In this document: positions 41,893 through 49,798 of the stretch, piece by piece
How the letters are laid out: every line of letters starts with the position of its first letter
How positions within the stretch are numbered: position 1 is the stretch's first letter
From: an uncultured Thermoguttaceae bacterium
Lineage (GTDB): Bacteria > Planctomycetota > Planctomycetia > Pirellulales > Thermoguttaceae
Assembly (NCBI GenBank): GCA_938042245.1
Contig: CALIRO010000045.1
Coordinates: 62,001-126,000, forward strand
Reading direction: 5' to 3'
Length of the DNA: 64,000 bases
Position numbers and translations under genes: made by a program
Notes under the pieces: generated by a model
The model's input: the letters and a program-made list of their open reading frames with translations, nothing else
Told to the model about the DNA's origin: nothing
Database searches by the model: none

Positions 41893-44598
41893 TTAGATGT
41901 TCCGCAGCAGGGCCAGGATGTTTTGCGGGTTTTGGTTGGCGATGGTCAAGACCGCCATACCGGACTGCACGAGCACTTGGGCCCTGGTCAGGTTGGCCGT
42001 CTCGGTTGCAAAGTCGGCGTCTCGGATCTGGCTTTCCGCACTGACCATGTTCTCCAAGGTGTCTTCCATGGTCTTGATGTTGGTTTGCATGGTCAGGCCT
42101 TCCAGAGCGCCAAGCCGACCTCGAAGCTCCGTAACCACCCCAATCGCTTCGTTGATAATCTTGGCGGCCAGGTTGGGATTGGTATAAAGATCGGCGCTCC
42201 CTCCGGTTTGGAGTTGATAAAGCTTCCCGCTGACGCCTCCGAGCCGAGCCGTGTTCAAGCTCTTAATACCCATGCGGATCTGCTGGTTAGTAACCACATC
42301 AGGCCCCAACTGGAATTGGGCGCCGCCGCCAAGGATGGTGAACTTGAAGTTGTCGTCGGTCTCTGCGGCGACATCGATCGTGATGTCCAGCATCGAGGTG
42401 TTGATCCACATCTTGTTGCCATCCGCAGTAGCAGTGACACCGTTGATCTTCGCCTGGATGTCGGTCCCGGTGTCGCGGAAGGCGCTGACACTCCGGGTGA
42501 ACGTCCCTTGGGATCCTTCGCTGATCACATCCACGGCCACGAACTGCTTGGCGCCGTACTCTGACGACTTCAAGGTGACCAGTTCGTTATCCTGAGTGGC
42601 GATGATGCCCAGGGCGTCCGAGACGGCATTGATGGCCGCGGCGACCTGATCGGCGGTAGTGCCTCGGTAGAAGGTGAATACTTCCATACCTTCGGGGCCG
42701 GCCACTTCCAGCACCAGGTCGTCCAGCAGGGCGTTGCCGCCGCTTGTGCCCGTGTTACCTACCACCGTATTGTCCACGCTGTTGCCGTAGATTCGGCCGA
42801 TGCCATTATCTTGATAATATGCGGCAAACCCTTCCACTTGATTAATGGCGTCGGCAATCGCGGTAAGCGTCGTAGCGGTGGTATCGCTGTAGTTGACCTT
42901 GATGGTAAAGACATTGTTGGCTCGGTCATACATGGCCACGGGCGAGCTGAGGCCGGTCTGGGTCTGGATGACCACCTGCATGTTGTTGTAGTTGGAACCC
43001 GGCAGAATCGCTTCCACGGTTAGCGTATCTTGGCCGGTCTCCACCGAAGTTTGACCACCGGCGTTGACCGTCTCCGTGCCGCCGTCCCGAACAACCACAG
43101 ACCAGGCACCGGTAGCTTTGATGACCTCGGCAATGGTATTAACGGTGGTGGCACCGCCCGCATAGTGGACGACCAGCGACTTGGCATTTTTATCGTACTC
43201 GGCATACTCATTGCCCGCCGAGACGTCGTCCAAGAACTGGATCGTTACATTGGCGGCCTGAGCACCCAACGTATTGGCCTTAATGTCGATCGTGGCCGTG
43301 CCGGAGTTGGTGCTGAAGGTCTTCGTGGCACCAGCCGCAAAGGTAAGTGTCGCCTGAGCCCGGGTGCCAGCGCTAAAGGACGACTTCAGATAACCGCTGA
43401 CACTGGTACTGGCTCGGGTGGCTAAATCGGAACCTAAGGCCCCATAGACCCGAGTAGCGTTGGAACTAGCCGAGGCCGTAAATTTATCCCCCAAGTAGCT
43501 GTTGATTGCCCCGGCAATGGCCTGCAGGGTGGTGTAATTAGCAATATCGTCCTCGCCTGTAACTTTGACGGTAATCGTTTTGGTCACCGAATCATACGTG
43601 GCAATGGGCGAGTTGGCCGCTAGGGCATCATCCCTTTCCAGCAGAACACGAACATTATTATAGTCTGTTCCTTTATTATTTGCGGTAATGGTAATGTAGT
43701 CCATCGCCATGGTGGAGTTGGAGAAGCTATTGGCCACCGTGTTGTTGGCCACGTTCGAATACGCCTCAAATAGCCCAGTATTTTCAATTGCAGTCAGAAT
43801 AGCTCCCACCGTGGAAGTGTTATCGTCGAAGCCGATGGTGAGAATCTTGGCCGTCGCATCGTACGTGGCAGAAACAGAAGACCGGGTGCCGTCGAAGACC
43901 ACCTGCACGCCATCGAATTCTTGAGAGTTGGACTTGGCAGCAATAAACAGTTGGGCAGTCGCACCATTGGCGGTTCCGGTGATCAGCACACGGCTGGAGA
44001 AATACAGGTTTGTCCTGGCATAATCTTCCCCCGAAGAGGTAGTAATTTGCGCACGGGTGGCCGGGGCTTCGATCTCCACCGAAACCTCCATCTGGCCAGT
44101 AGCACCCAGGTTGGCTTGGTCGATCTTCAAGTTCCGGATTTGCGGGATGGTGTTGGCGTTGGTAATGAAGTCCAACGAGCCGTCTAGCACCCGTCGGCCT
44201 TGGAACTTGGTCACCTGGGCGATTCGGTTGATGGCTTCCAAGGCAGCATCCACTTGCATTTGGTTGGCCGCAATCTGCTCTTCACTCATTACGGCCGTGT
44301 TGGCTGCCTCCGTTACCAACGAGCGAATGTCGTGCAGTAGACTGCTGATCGAACCTAGGGCACTGTCGATCGTAGCAATCATCTGGGTGCCGCGCTGTGT
44401 GTTGCTGATAGCTTTCTGCACCGCAACGATGTTGTTGTGCATAATTTCCGCGGCGATCATACCGGCCGGATCGTCTTTACCTGAATTGATCCGCAAGCCG
44501 GTGCTTAGACGTGTCAGAGCGGTTTGCAACGCTTGCGTGTTCCGCGACAACGTCTTTTGCGCGTTGAGCGAACTGACGTTTGTGTTAATACGGGTCAT
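41893..44598 (-). CDS. fliC: Flagellin with very large repeat-bearing central region
   Basis: Residues 1-150 are the conserved D0/D1 N-terminus (TRINTNVSSLNAQKTLSRN, RLSTGLRINSGKDDPAGMIAAE, MQVDAALEAINRIAQVTKFQGRRVLDG). Residues about 770-901 are the C-terminal partner (RGRLGALEGLTMQTNIKTMEDTLENMVSAESQIRDADFATETANLTRAQVLVQSGMAVLTIANQNPQNILALL). The 620 residues between replace the usual small D2/D3 domains. They include four similar units of about 75 residues, near 210-282, 305-376, 430-503 and 527-595. Each reads like (D/N)(G/N)(V/M)xVxF...A(T/E)YD...KxxTIxV...TxxAIxxAI. The same unit recurs in FlgL. Total length is 901 residues against about 270-500 in most bacteria. A sigma-28 promoter lies upstream and a terminator downstream. 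Confidence 0.96.
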   Translation of the reverse strand: MTRINTNVSSLNAQKTLSRNTQALQTALTRLSTGLRINSGKDDPAGMIAAEIMHNNIVAVQKAISNTQRGTQMIATIDSALGSISSLLHDIRSLVTEAANTAVMSEEQIAANQMQVDAALEAINRIAQVTKFQGRRVLDGSLDFITNANTIPQIRNLKIDQANLGATGQMEVSVEIEAPATRAQITTSSGEDYARTNLYFSSRVLITGTANGATAQLFIAAKSNSQEFDGVQVVFDGTRSSVSATYDATAKILTIGFDDNTSTVGAILTAIENTGLFEAYSNVANNTVANSFSNSTMAMDYITITANNKGTDYNNVRVLLERDDALAANSPIATYDSVTKTITVKVTGEDDIANYTTLQAIAGAINSYLGDKFTASASSNATRVYGALGSDLATRASTSVSGYLKSSFSAGTRAQATLTFAAGATKTFSTNSGTATIDIKANTLGAQAANVTIQFLDDVSAGNEYAEYDKNAKSLVVHYAGGATTVNTIAEVIKATGAWSVVVRDGGTETVNAGGQTSVETGQDTLTVEAILPGSNYNNMQVVIQTQTGLSSPVAMYDRANNVFTIKVNYSDTTATTLTAIADAINQVEGFAAYYQDNGIGRIYGNSVDNTVVGNTGTSGGNALLDDLVLEVAGPEGMEVFTFYRGTTADQVAAAINAVSDALGIIATQDNELVTLKSSEYGAKQFVAVDVISEGSQGTFTRSVSAFRDTGTDIQAKINGVTATADGNKMWINTSMLDITIDVAAETDDNFKFTILGGGAQFQLGPDVVTNQQIRMGIKSLNTARLGGVSGKLYQLQTGGSADLYTNPNLAAKIINEAIGVVTELRGRLGALEGLTMQTNIKTMEDTLENMVSAESQIRDADFATETANLTRAQVLVQSGMAVLTIANQNPQNILALLRNI

Positions 44599-44801
44599 GC
44601 CTGAGAACCTTTTCTAAAAAAGTCTTGTCCAAGCCTGACCGGAGTGCGGGTTCCTACGGTCCGGGCCAGCTTGTCTGGATGCCGCGGGCACCTAGAGCCG
44701 GCGGCCCCAGATGGAAACTTCTCTATCCATTTACCCGCTCAAGAATAGCGCCGACACCGCATCGGCGCCCACTCCCGAAGGGCGCTTCCTGCCTATAGCA
44801 A
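44599..44801 (-). promoter_or_regulatory. Long structured 5' leader of fliC with several GGA motifs
   Basis: From the predicted sigma-28 start the mRNA leader is about 200 bases. It can form GGCGCCGA / TCGGCGC (44751-44775 region) and a GCCC...GGGC hairpin just upstream. It contains GGA motifs at about 44787 (AGGAA), 44728 (TGGAU), 44652 (AGGAA) and 44630 (TGGAC). CsrA represses flagellin through such motifs in other bacteria, and csrA/fliW are the adjacent genes. No strong ribosome site was seen; AAAGG lies nine bases before the ATG. Confidence 0.45.
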
Positions 44802-44829
44802 TTATCGACCTGGTAAAATAGGTGCTTTA
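44802..44829 (-). promoter_or_regulatory. Sigma-28 (FliA) promoter of fliC
   Basis: On the minus strand TAAA (44826-44829, in CTAAAGC) and GTCGATAA (44802-44809) are 16 bp apart. The consensus is TAAA-N15-GCCGATAA, so seven of eight -10 bases and all four -35 bases agree with spacing one longer than ideal. Late flagellar genes such as flagellin are the normal targets. The rest of 44830-45091 shows no element. Confidence 0.75.
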
Positions 44830-45091
44830 GGCAATCTGGGGTTCTAAGCTAATCTTTCCCCCTATTCCTCTTTAGGTTTTCTTCGGCAGCAAAATTTCTT
44901 CCGGACGGTAAAAAATTCCCAACCCAAAGGACTGTCTCCACCTCCCGGCCGGTATAATCGGAATAACCCGAATCGTTGGAGCCCTATTGGCCCTCAGACC
45001 ACCGTCCGTTAGAGGCTAAACCAAAGCAAAGCACCAACCCGGTAGAAACCAGGCCATCGCTCAGAAAGACCGGTCTTTTCTCCGGAAGCAC

Positions 45092-45355
45092 CTACCCTGC
45101 TCCGGCAGCATTGCTCGGCCCAGGAGGTTCCGGAGTTTTTCCCCCGGTTAGAAGATGGGCATCCGCTGGATCCAATTGAGTGGCCCGAAGATTTTCCCGC
45201 TTGATCGCATCATAGACCTCTTTGCGATGCACCGGGATCTCACTGGGAGCTTCAATGCCTAAGCGTACTTTATCCCCTCGAATATCGACGACGGTAATAA
45301 TAATATTGTCGCCGATGATAATGCTTTCGTTGCGTTGTCGGCTCAGCACCAGCAT
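45092..45355 (-). CDS. csrA: Carbon storage regulator CsrA
   Basis: The 87-residue protein matches CsrA ([51 protein letters not shown]). It binds GGA motifs in mRNA leaders, and the key RNA-binding residues near L4/R6 and the VHR at 42-44 are present. A C-terminal extension of about 25 residues, rich in Pro and Gly, goes beyond the usual 60-65. The ATG at 45355 has a GGGGGGAAG ribosome site and is much better than the longer upstream frame. FliW, which sequesters CsrA, is encoded 29 bp upstream, the arrangement known from Bacillus, Campylobacter and others. Confidence 0.96.
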   Translation of the reverse strand: MLVLSRQRNESIIIGDNIIITVVDIRGDKVRLGIEAPSEIPVHRKEVYDAIKRENLRATQLDPADAHLLTGGKTPEPPGPSNAAGAG

Positions 45356-45384
45356 GGCTGCTTCCCCCCAGTTGCTTATCCCGG

Positions 45385-45825
45385 TTAAGCACTTTTTCGT
45401 AATGCCGATGTGAGGCTGGCCACCACGTACTGGATCGGTTGGTCCCCATAGCAGATGACTTGTCGGCCTACGCCACGTTGGAGGTTGAAAATCAATGGGG
45501 CTTTCAGATTCAAGGTGATATAGCCGGCGGTTCGGTTTACAATCACCAGGACTTCTGCGGATTCCAGATTGTCTAGCTCCAGGGGCTCCAGATCCCGGCG
45601 TGGAAGCCGGACTTGATAAGTCGGCACAAACCGACGAGGGCTGACCACGCAAAGGGCCACTTCCGGCCGATCCACGCTCTGCAACCATGCCACCGTCTGG
45701 TTACATTCGTCGGCCAGCAATAGCCAATCCCGACACCCAGGAAGCCCTAACAGCCCTTCTGGAAACCGAATCACATCTTCGGGCTCAAACTGGATTGGGC
45801 CGAATCGCGTCGTAGCGATCCACAT
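45385..45825 (-). CDS. fliW: Flagellar assembly factor FliW
   Basis: The 146-residue protein has the FliW pattern: [32 protein letters not shown] at the start, [19 protein letters not shown] near the end. FliW binds either flagellin or CsrA and thereby couples flagellin translation to its export. The csrA and fliC genes follow directly. The ATG at 45825 is used, with AGAGG nine bases upstream; a GTG 30 bp earlier is a possible alternative. Two direct repeats with TACCGGCAAAC lie upstream. Confidence 0.94.
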   Translation of the reverse strand: MWIATTRFGPIQFEPEDVIRFPEGLLGLPGCRDWLLLADECNQTVAWLQSVDRPEVALCVVSPRRFVPTYQVRLPRRDLEPLELDNLESAEVLVIVNRTAGYITLNLKAPLIFNLQRGVGRQVICYGDQPIQYVVASLTSALRKSA

Positions 45826-45967
45826 CGTGGAGCGCCTCTGTTCAAAACTCCTCACACTTCACCCGTTGGAAAGAATCCGGTCTGCTTGAAGGATTGGTTT
45901 ATTCCCGCTCAAAGGAAAATCCAAATATTTTCTTTGGCAGCCTACTGCCTTCCCAACGGGCAGATGG

Positions 45968-46018
45968 TTACCGGCAAACGAGAACACACACAATCTGTAT
46001 CGGTACCGGCAAACCAGA
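45968..46018. promoter_or_regulatory. Direct repeats upstream of fliW
   Basis: TTACCGGCAAACGAGA (45968-45983) and GTACCGGCAAACCAGA (46003-46018) are 35 bp apart in the flgL-fliW spacer, 145-190 bp before the fliW ATG. They could be sites for an activator. No promoter hexamers were convincing there. Confidence 0.35.
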
Positions 46019-46081
46019 GAGAACAGAAAAAATAGATACCTTTGGGAAAAATAGTTACCAATAGAGAAGCTGTTATAGAGA

Positions 46082-49000
46082 TTACAAATAGTTAAGAAGG
46101 GAAAGATGGAAAATCTGGGCAACGGCGCGCAATGCCGCCTCATACGTCGCCTGCCGACCCACAAACTCCGAAATCACCTGGACCATGTCCGCATCGATAT
46201 CCGCCGACAGCGACGTCTGTAAATGCAACTCCTCCTCCTCCAACCGCTGTTGCAAGATCTCTATCCCTTGTTGTCTGGCTCCTAAACTAGCTCGGCTAAA
46301 ATTCAAATCCACGACCCGCTGGTCCAACATGGCAATAGCCCGCTCAATCACCCAGTTATCATTTCGGATTAATCCCTCGTGCAGCCGGAACAACGCCGTA
46401 AACAGCCCCTCGGTCTCCTGCGGGTTGACATCTCGGCCGGTCAAGAGGTCCGGCCGACCACCGCTCAATTGTCCGGTTGTTTCCCCTACCGCTCCGGTGC
46501 CATCGTTCGGCCCGCGGGTAGTATCCAAAACTACCTCCAAAAGGGCATAAGCGGTTGGGTCCAAGGGCGGCTGCTGATTAAACCGTTGGATCACCTGATT
46601 GGCTGTCGTTACGCCAGGGTCGATCGAAAAGGTAAGCACCCGACCAATTGGGTCGTAGGAATACGAGTTGGCCCCAGGGCCGCCGTCGACAAACTGCACC
46701 GTTACGCCATCCAGCGTATCGGTCCGCCCCCGGCTACGTACAATCAGCCCACTGTTAGGCACACCAAAATCCAGTCGGACCGAAGCTTGACTGCCCAACG
46801 TGGAGACCGTAGCCGACTCCTGTCCCTCGGGGATCAGCCCCAGTTCAATGGCCGCCCGACTCATGCTCGTCCGCTGGATGCGAAGTTGGCCAGCGCCGCC
46901 GCAGTTATCTACCAGCTCAATGCCGTTGCCGTATCGGGCCAGCCGGGCTACCAGCGGCGTACCGCTGGCCAAATTGTCCGGATGATTATTGATGCGGTCC
47001 AACACGTCGCCAATCGTCAGCGCCCCTTGGAGATTGACCTCGAAGCGAACGCCGTCGGTGCGAGTGATGATAAAGTCGGCATTATCGACAAAACCGCCGG
47101 CGGTCTGAATGGAGGGAATGATGTTGCCGCCGGAAGTCCACTGGTTCGGTTTGGCCCAAACCACGCCGGCACCAGTACTGGGGTTGTCCTCCGGATCGAG
47201 GTAGAGGAGAAAATCTTCATTGGCCTCGGGGTTGGCCTGGAGCCAGTTGATCAAATCCTGGGCTGTGGTAACTCCCGATTGGATAGAGAAGACCATCCTT
47301 TTTTCCGCCCGGGAGTAGCTGAAGCCCGGTGCTCCTTCGATCACCTGCACCAAGAGATCGTTCCACTGGCTGCCCGGCTTGCGGGCTTTGAGGATCAAAT
47401 CATTGTCCGGGCCGCCCCACTGGAGTTTCAGGGTGGCCGAGCTGCTGCAATCCACCAGGCCTGTGCCGTCGTTATAGGACTCATTCCGCTTATCCAATTC
47501 GGCTTCAAAGTAATCGCGGATGCCCGGGGTTTCCCGGACCAAGCGAAGAATATCGTTGGCCGTCGTTTTGCCGGGCGTGATTTCAAACCGAATGGTTTTC
47601 GTGGCAAGGTCGAAGAAGACGGAATCCTGGCCTGGCGGGACCTTTTCAACAAACTCTATGGTAAAATCGTTCCACTCCGAGCCGATCCGGCGTGCCCGGA
47701 TCACCAGATCGCTATTGCTCGTCGAGCTGTCCCAAACACCCCAAGCCTTTTCGCCTACGCCGGTGTACTTAGAAACACCCAAGCCGAAGTTCAGCTCCTC
47801 CAAAACCGTTTCTTCCGAAAAAGTGCGGATGCCCAGTTGCTGGGCAGTAATGCCGCCGTTTTCGCCGATGGCAAAATCGCACCCGCTCAATCGGGAACGA
47901 ATGTCAATACCAGTGCCGCTCACATTGATCGTAGCAATCACATCAGCATCCGAGCCATTGAAAACATTCAACAGGTCTTCGATCGTCTCGACGCCATCTT
48001 CTTTAGAAAAGGTGAGCGTAAAAGTTTTGTTGCCGTTGCGAATCTGCACCCCGGAATCCTGGTCCAATTCGGTGCCGGAGCCGAAACGCAACCGAGCCGA
48101 AGCCCCTACGGTAACCGCTGCTTTGCCGCCATTTTGCTCATCCAACGGATCCAGTTCTGCTCGGAAGGGAAAGGTATCCGGATCATAAGCGGCGTTAATG
48201 GCGGCCACCACATGTTGGGCGGTAGTATAACCAGTTTTAATGTTCACCCAAACAGTACGTGTTGCCTCTTCGTACCAGGCATATTCTGTGCCTGGGTCCA
48301 TTACCGTGCCGTCGTCGTAGTATTGGACGGTAATCCCGTTATAGTCGGCCCCCCGATATTGAGCGGTAACGATCACATCGTTATCTCGGCCAGTGGAGCG
48401 GACAACCGCCCTGGCCCGGGCGCCCAGAATATCGTCCAGCCGAGTGGTGGGCCGCAAAATAGGATTTAGATCTCTGCCGACCAACGGGCCAGTACCGACG
48501 CCGTCTTTGGCCAGGATGCCTAGTTCGCTGGCCGTGGTGCCGCTGCCGACTTCTCGAATCGAAAGCGTACCGCCGCTTAAGGAGATTTCCAGGCCGGTGG
48601 GGGTAATTTCTATGTACATCTGTGTCCCCACTGGCTGGTTCTCCAGGAGCCGTAATGCTACATCCCCGATCGTCTCACAGCCGGTAATATCGACAATCCG
48701 GCTATCCATACCATTGGACACTTCGATACTGCCAGGCCGGACGCCCTGGCCGCCGTTGAGATCCGCTAACCGAGTGTTAAAAGTCAGCACCGGCGTTAAA
48801 TCGGCCGTACCCCGCACCGCCTCCGACAATGCGCCAAACACCTCATGGCCGGTTAAATTGGTGGCAAATAACAAATCCACATCCCCGTAGCTTTCCAGCA
48901 ACGATTCGTTGCCCAAATATCGCACAATATTATCCGAGCGAAGCTGAAACGGACGAGTGCCAGTCAGTGAACCGGCAAACAGATATCGACCCCGGAAATT

Positions 49001-49408
49001 CTGATTGCCCGAATCGACCAACTGTTGCAAGGCTTGACGCACCAGCATGGCGGCGGCTTGACGCTGCTCCTCGCTCGCCGTGGTCCCTACTACCGCCAAT
49101 ACATTGGCCCGGATCTCGGCCATCATGGAAGAAATACTGGAAATGGCCGTGTCCGTAGCGCTCATGAACGACTGATTGGTAGCCAGATTGGTTTTCACTT
49201 GCTGTTTGCGCTCCAGGAGGCGTTGGAGGCTGACGGCTCGCATCGAAGTAACCGGATCTTCACTGGGCCGGTTAATCCGGCGCCCAGTACTCATCTGGGT
49301 CTGTACTTTAAACAGGGCAAGCTGATCCTTGGCTACTTGGGTCAAAAGCCGCTCCCGCACAAACAGATCGCTTACCCGAGTGCTAGGGATTCCAATGACG
49401 TTGGCCAT
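46082..49408 (-). CDS. flgL: Flagellar hook-filament junction protein FlgL (HAP3), giant form
   Basis: The ends are FlgL-like. Residues 1-200 contain TRVSDLFVRERLLTQVAKDQLALFKVQTQMSTGRRINRPSEDPVTSMRAVSLQ and GNQNFRGRYLFAGSLTGTRPF. Residues about 990-1108 contain FTALFRLHEGLIRNDNWVIERAIAMLDQ, LGARQQGIEILQQRLEEEELHLQTSLSADIDADM and QATYEAALRAVAQIFHLSLLNYL. Typical FlgL is about 300-550 residues; this is 1108. The insert contains units near 340-420, 565-638, 667-738 and 884-961 with the same pattern as those of the flagellin ((W/Y)N(D/G)xxVQ(F/V)...Y(S/D)...xxVxFSIxxGxTTAxxVI). Flagellin-IN-like stretches lie near 225-300 and 500-530. It follows flgK after a repeat-bearing 390-bp gap. Confidence 0.93.
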   Translation of the reverse strand: MANVIGIPSTRVSDLFVRERLLTQVAKDQLALFKVQTQMSTGRRINRPSEDPVTSMRAVSLQRLLERKQQVKTNLATNQSFMSATDTAISSISSMMAEIRANVLAVVGTTASEEQRQAAAMLVRQALQQLVDSGNQNFRGRYLFAGSLTGTRPFQLRSDNIVRYLGNESLLESYGDVDLLFATNLTGHEVFGALSEAVRGTADLTPVLTFNTRLADLNGGQGVRPGSIEVSNGMDSRIVDITGCETIGDVALRLLENQPVGTQMYIEITPTGLEISLSGGTLSIREVGSGTTASELGILAKDGVGTGPLVGRDLNPILRPTTRLDDILGARARAVVRSTGRDNDVIVTAQYRGADYNGITVQYYDDGTVMDPGTEYAWYEEATRTVWVNIKTGYTTAQHVVAAINAAYDPDTFPFRAELDPLDEQNGGKAAVTVGASARLRFGSGTELDQDSGVQIRNGNKTFTLTFSKEDGVETIEDLLNVFNGSDADVIATINVSGTGIDIRSRLSGCDFAIGENGGITAQQLGIRTFSEETVLEELNFGLGVSKYTGVGEKAWGVWDSSTSNSDLVIRARRIGSEWNDFTIEFVEKVPPGQDSVFFDLATKTIRFEITPGKTTANDILRLVRETPGIRDYFEAELDKRNESYNDGTGLVDCSSSATLKLQWGGPDNDLILKARKPGSQWNDLLVQVIEGAPGFSYSRAEKRMVFSIQSGVTTAQDLINWLQANPEANEDFLLYLDPEDNPSTGAGVVWAKPNQWTSGGNIIPSIQTAGGFVDNADFIITRTDGVRFEVNLQGALTIGDVLDRINNHPDNLASGTPLVARLARYGNGIELVDNCGGAGQLRIQRTSMSRAAIELGLIPEGQESATVSTLGSQASVRLDFGVPNSGLIVRSRGRTDTLDGVTVQFVDGGPGANSYSYDPIGRVLTFSIDPGVTTANQVIQRFNQQPPLDPTAYALLEVVLDTTRGPNDGTGAVGETTGQLSGGRPDLLTGRDVNPQETEGLFTALFRLHEGLIRNDNWVIERAIAMLDQRVVDLNFSRASLGARQQGIEILQQRLEEEELHLQTSLSADIDADMVQVISEFVGRQATYEAALRAVAQIFHLSLLNYL

Positions 49409-49798
49409 GGCTTTCTACATTCCCTATCCGATGCGGGAAGTTTATACCTATTCAGCCGACGAAAGGAGGCCTGCTGGTTTCAAAGGCATCCACCCCACGA
49501 CGCTCATGCCCGCACCAATCCCTTCGTGGTCCTTCCCGCGCAAGCGGCCGTCCAGGCGCCCCCTCACCGGGCCTGGCTGCACCGGGCCACCCTCTCCCAC
49601 AGGGGGCAAAGGGGACTTACCCGCCTTGGCCGCTAGGCAAGAGGCGATGAACCATCGAGCGGCCCACGGGCACCCTGGATCCCCCCGTTCGCAGGGATGA
49701 CATTTCTCGGACCCTGCTTTCGCACGGATGACATCTCTGGGGTTCCAGTTGCGCAGGGATGACAGATTACTCCATTCGGCTGAGATGTTCCCGGGAAA
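49409..49798. other. flgK-flgL spacer containing repeat remnants
   Basis: This 390-bp gap interrupts the flgK-flgL pair, which is usually close. It contains a diverged copy of the 85-bp repeat family (about 49555-49650) and REP-like units CTGGATCCCCCCGTTCGCAGGGATGACA (49675-49702), a second near 49711 and a third near 49740-49765. It ends with CATTCGGCTGAGATGTT (49774-49790), which resembles the right end of the MITE. No promoter was recognised. Confidence 0.65.

Noticed and set aside
46379..48469. A 696-codon open frame antisense to flgL
   Set aside because: It mirrors the codon use of flgL on the other strand, has no start context and no family resemblance.
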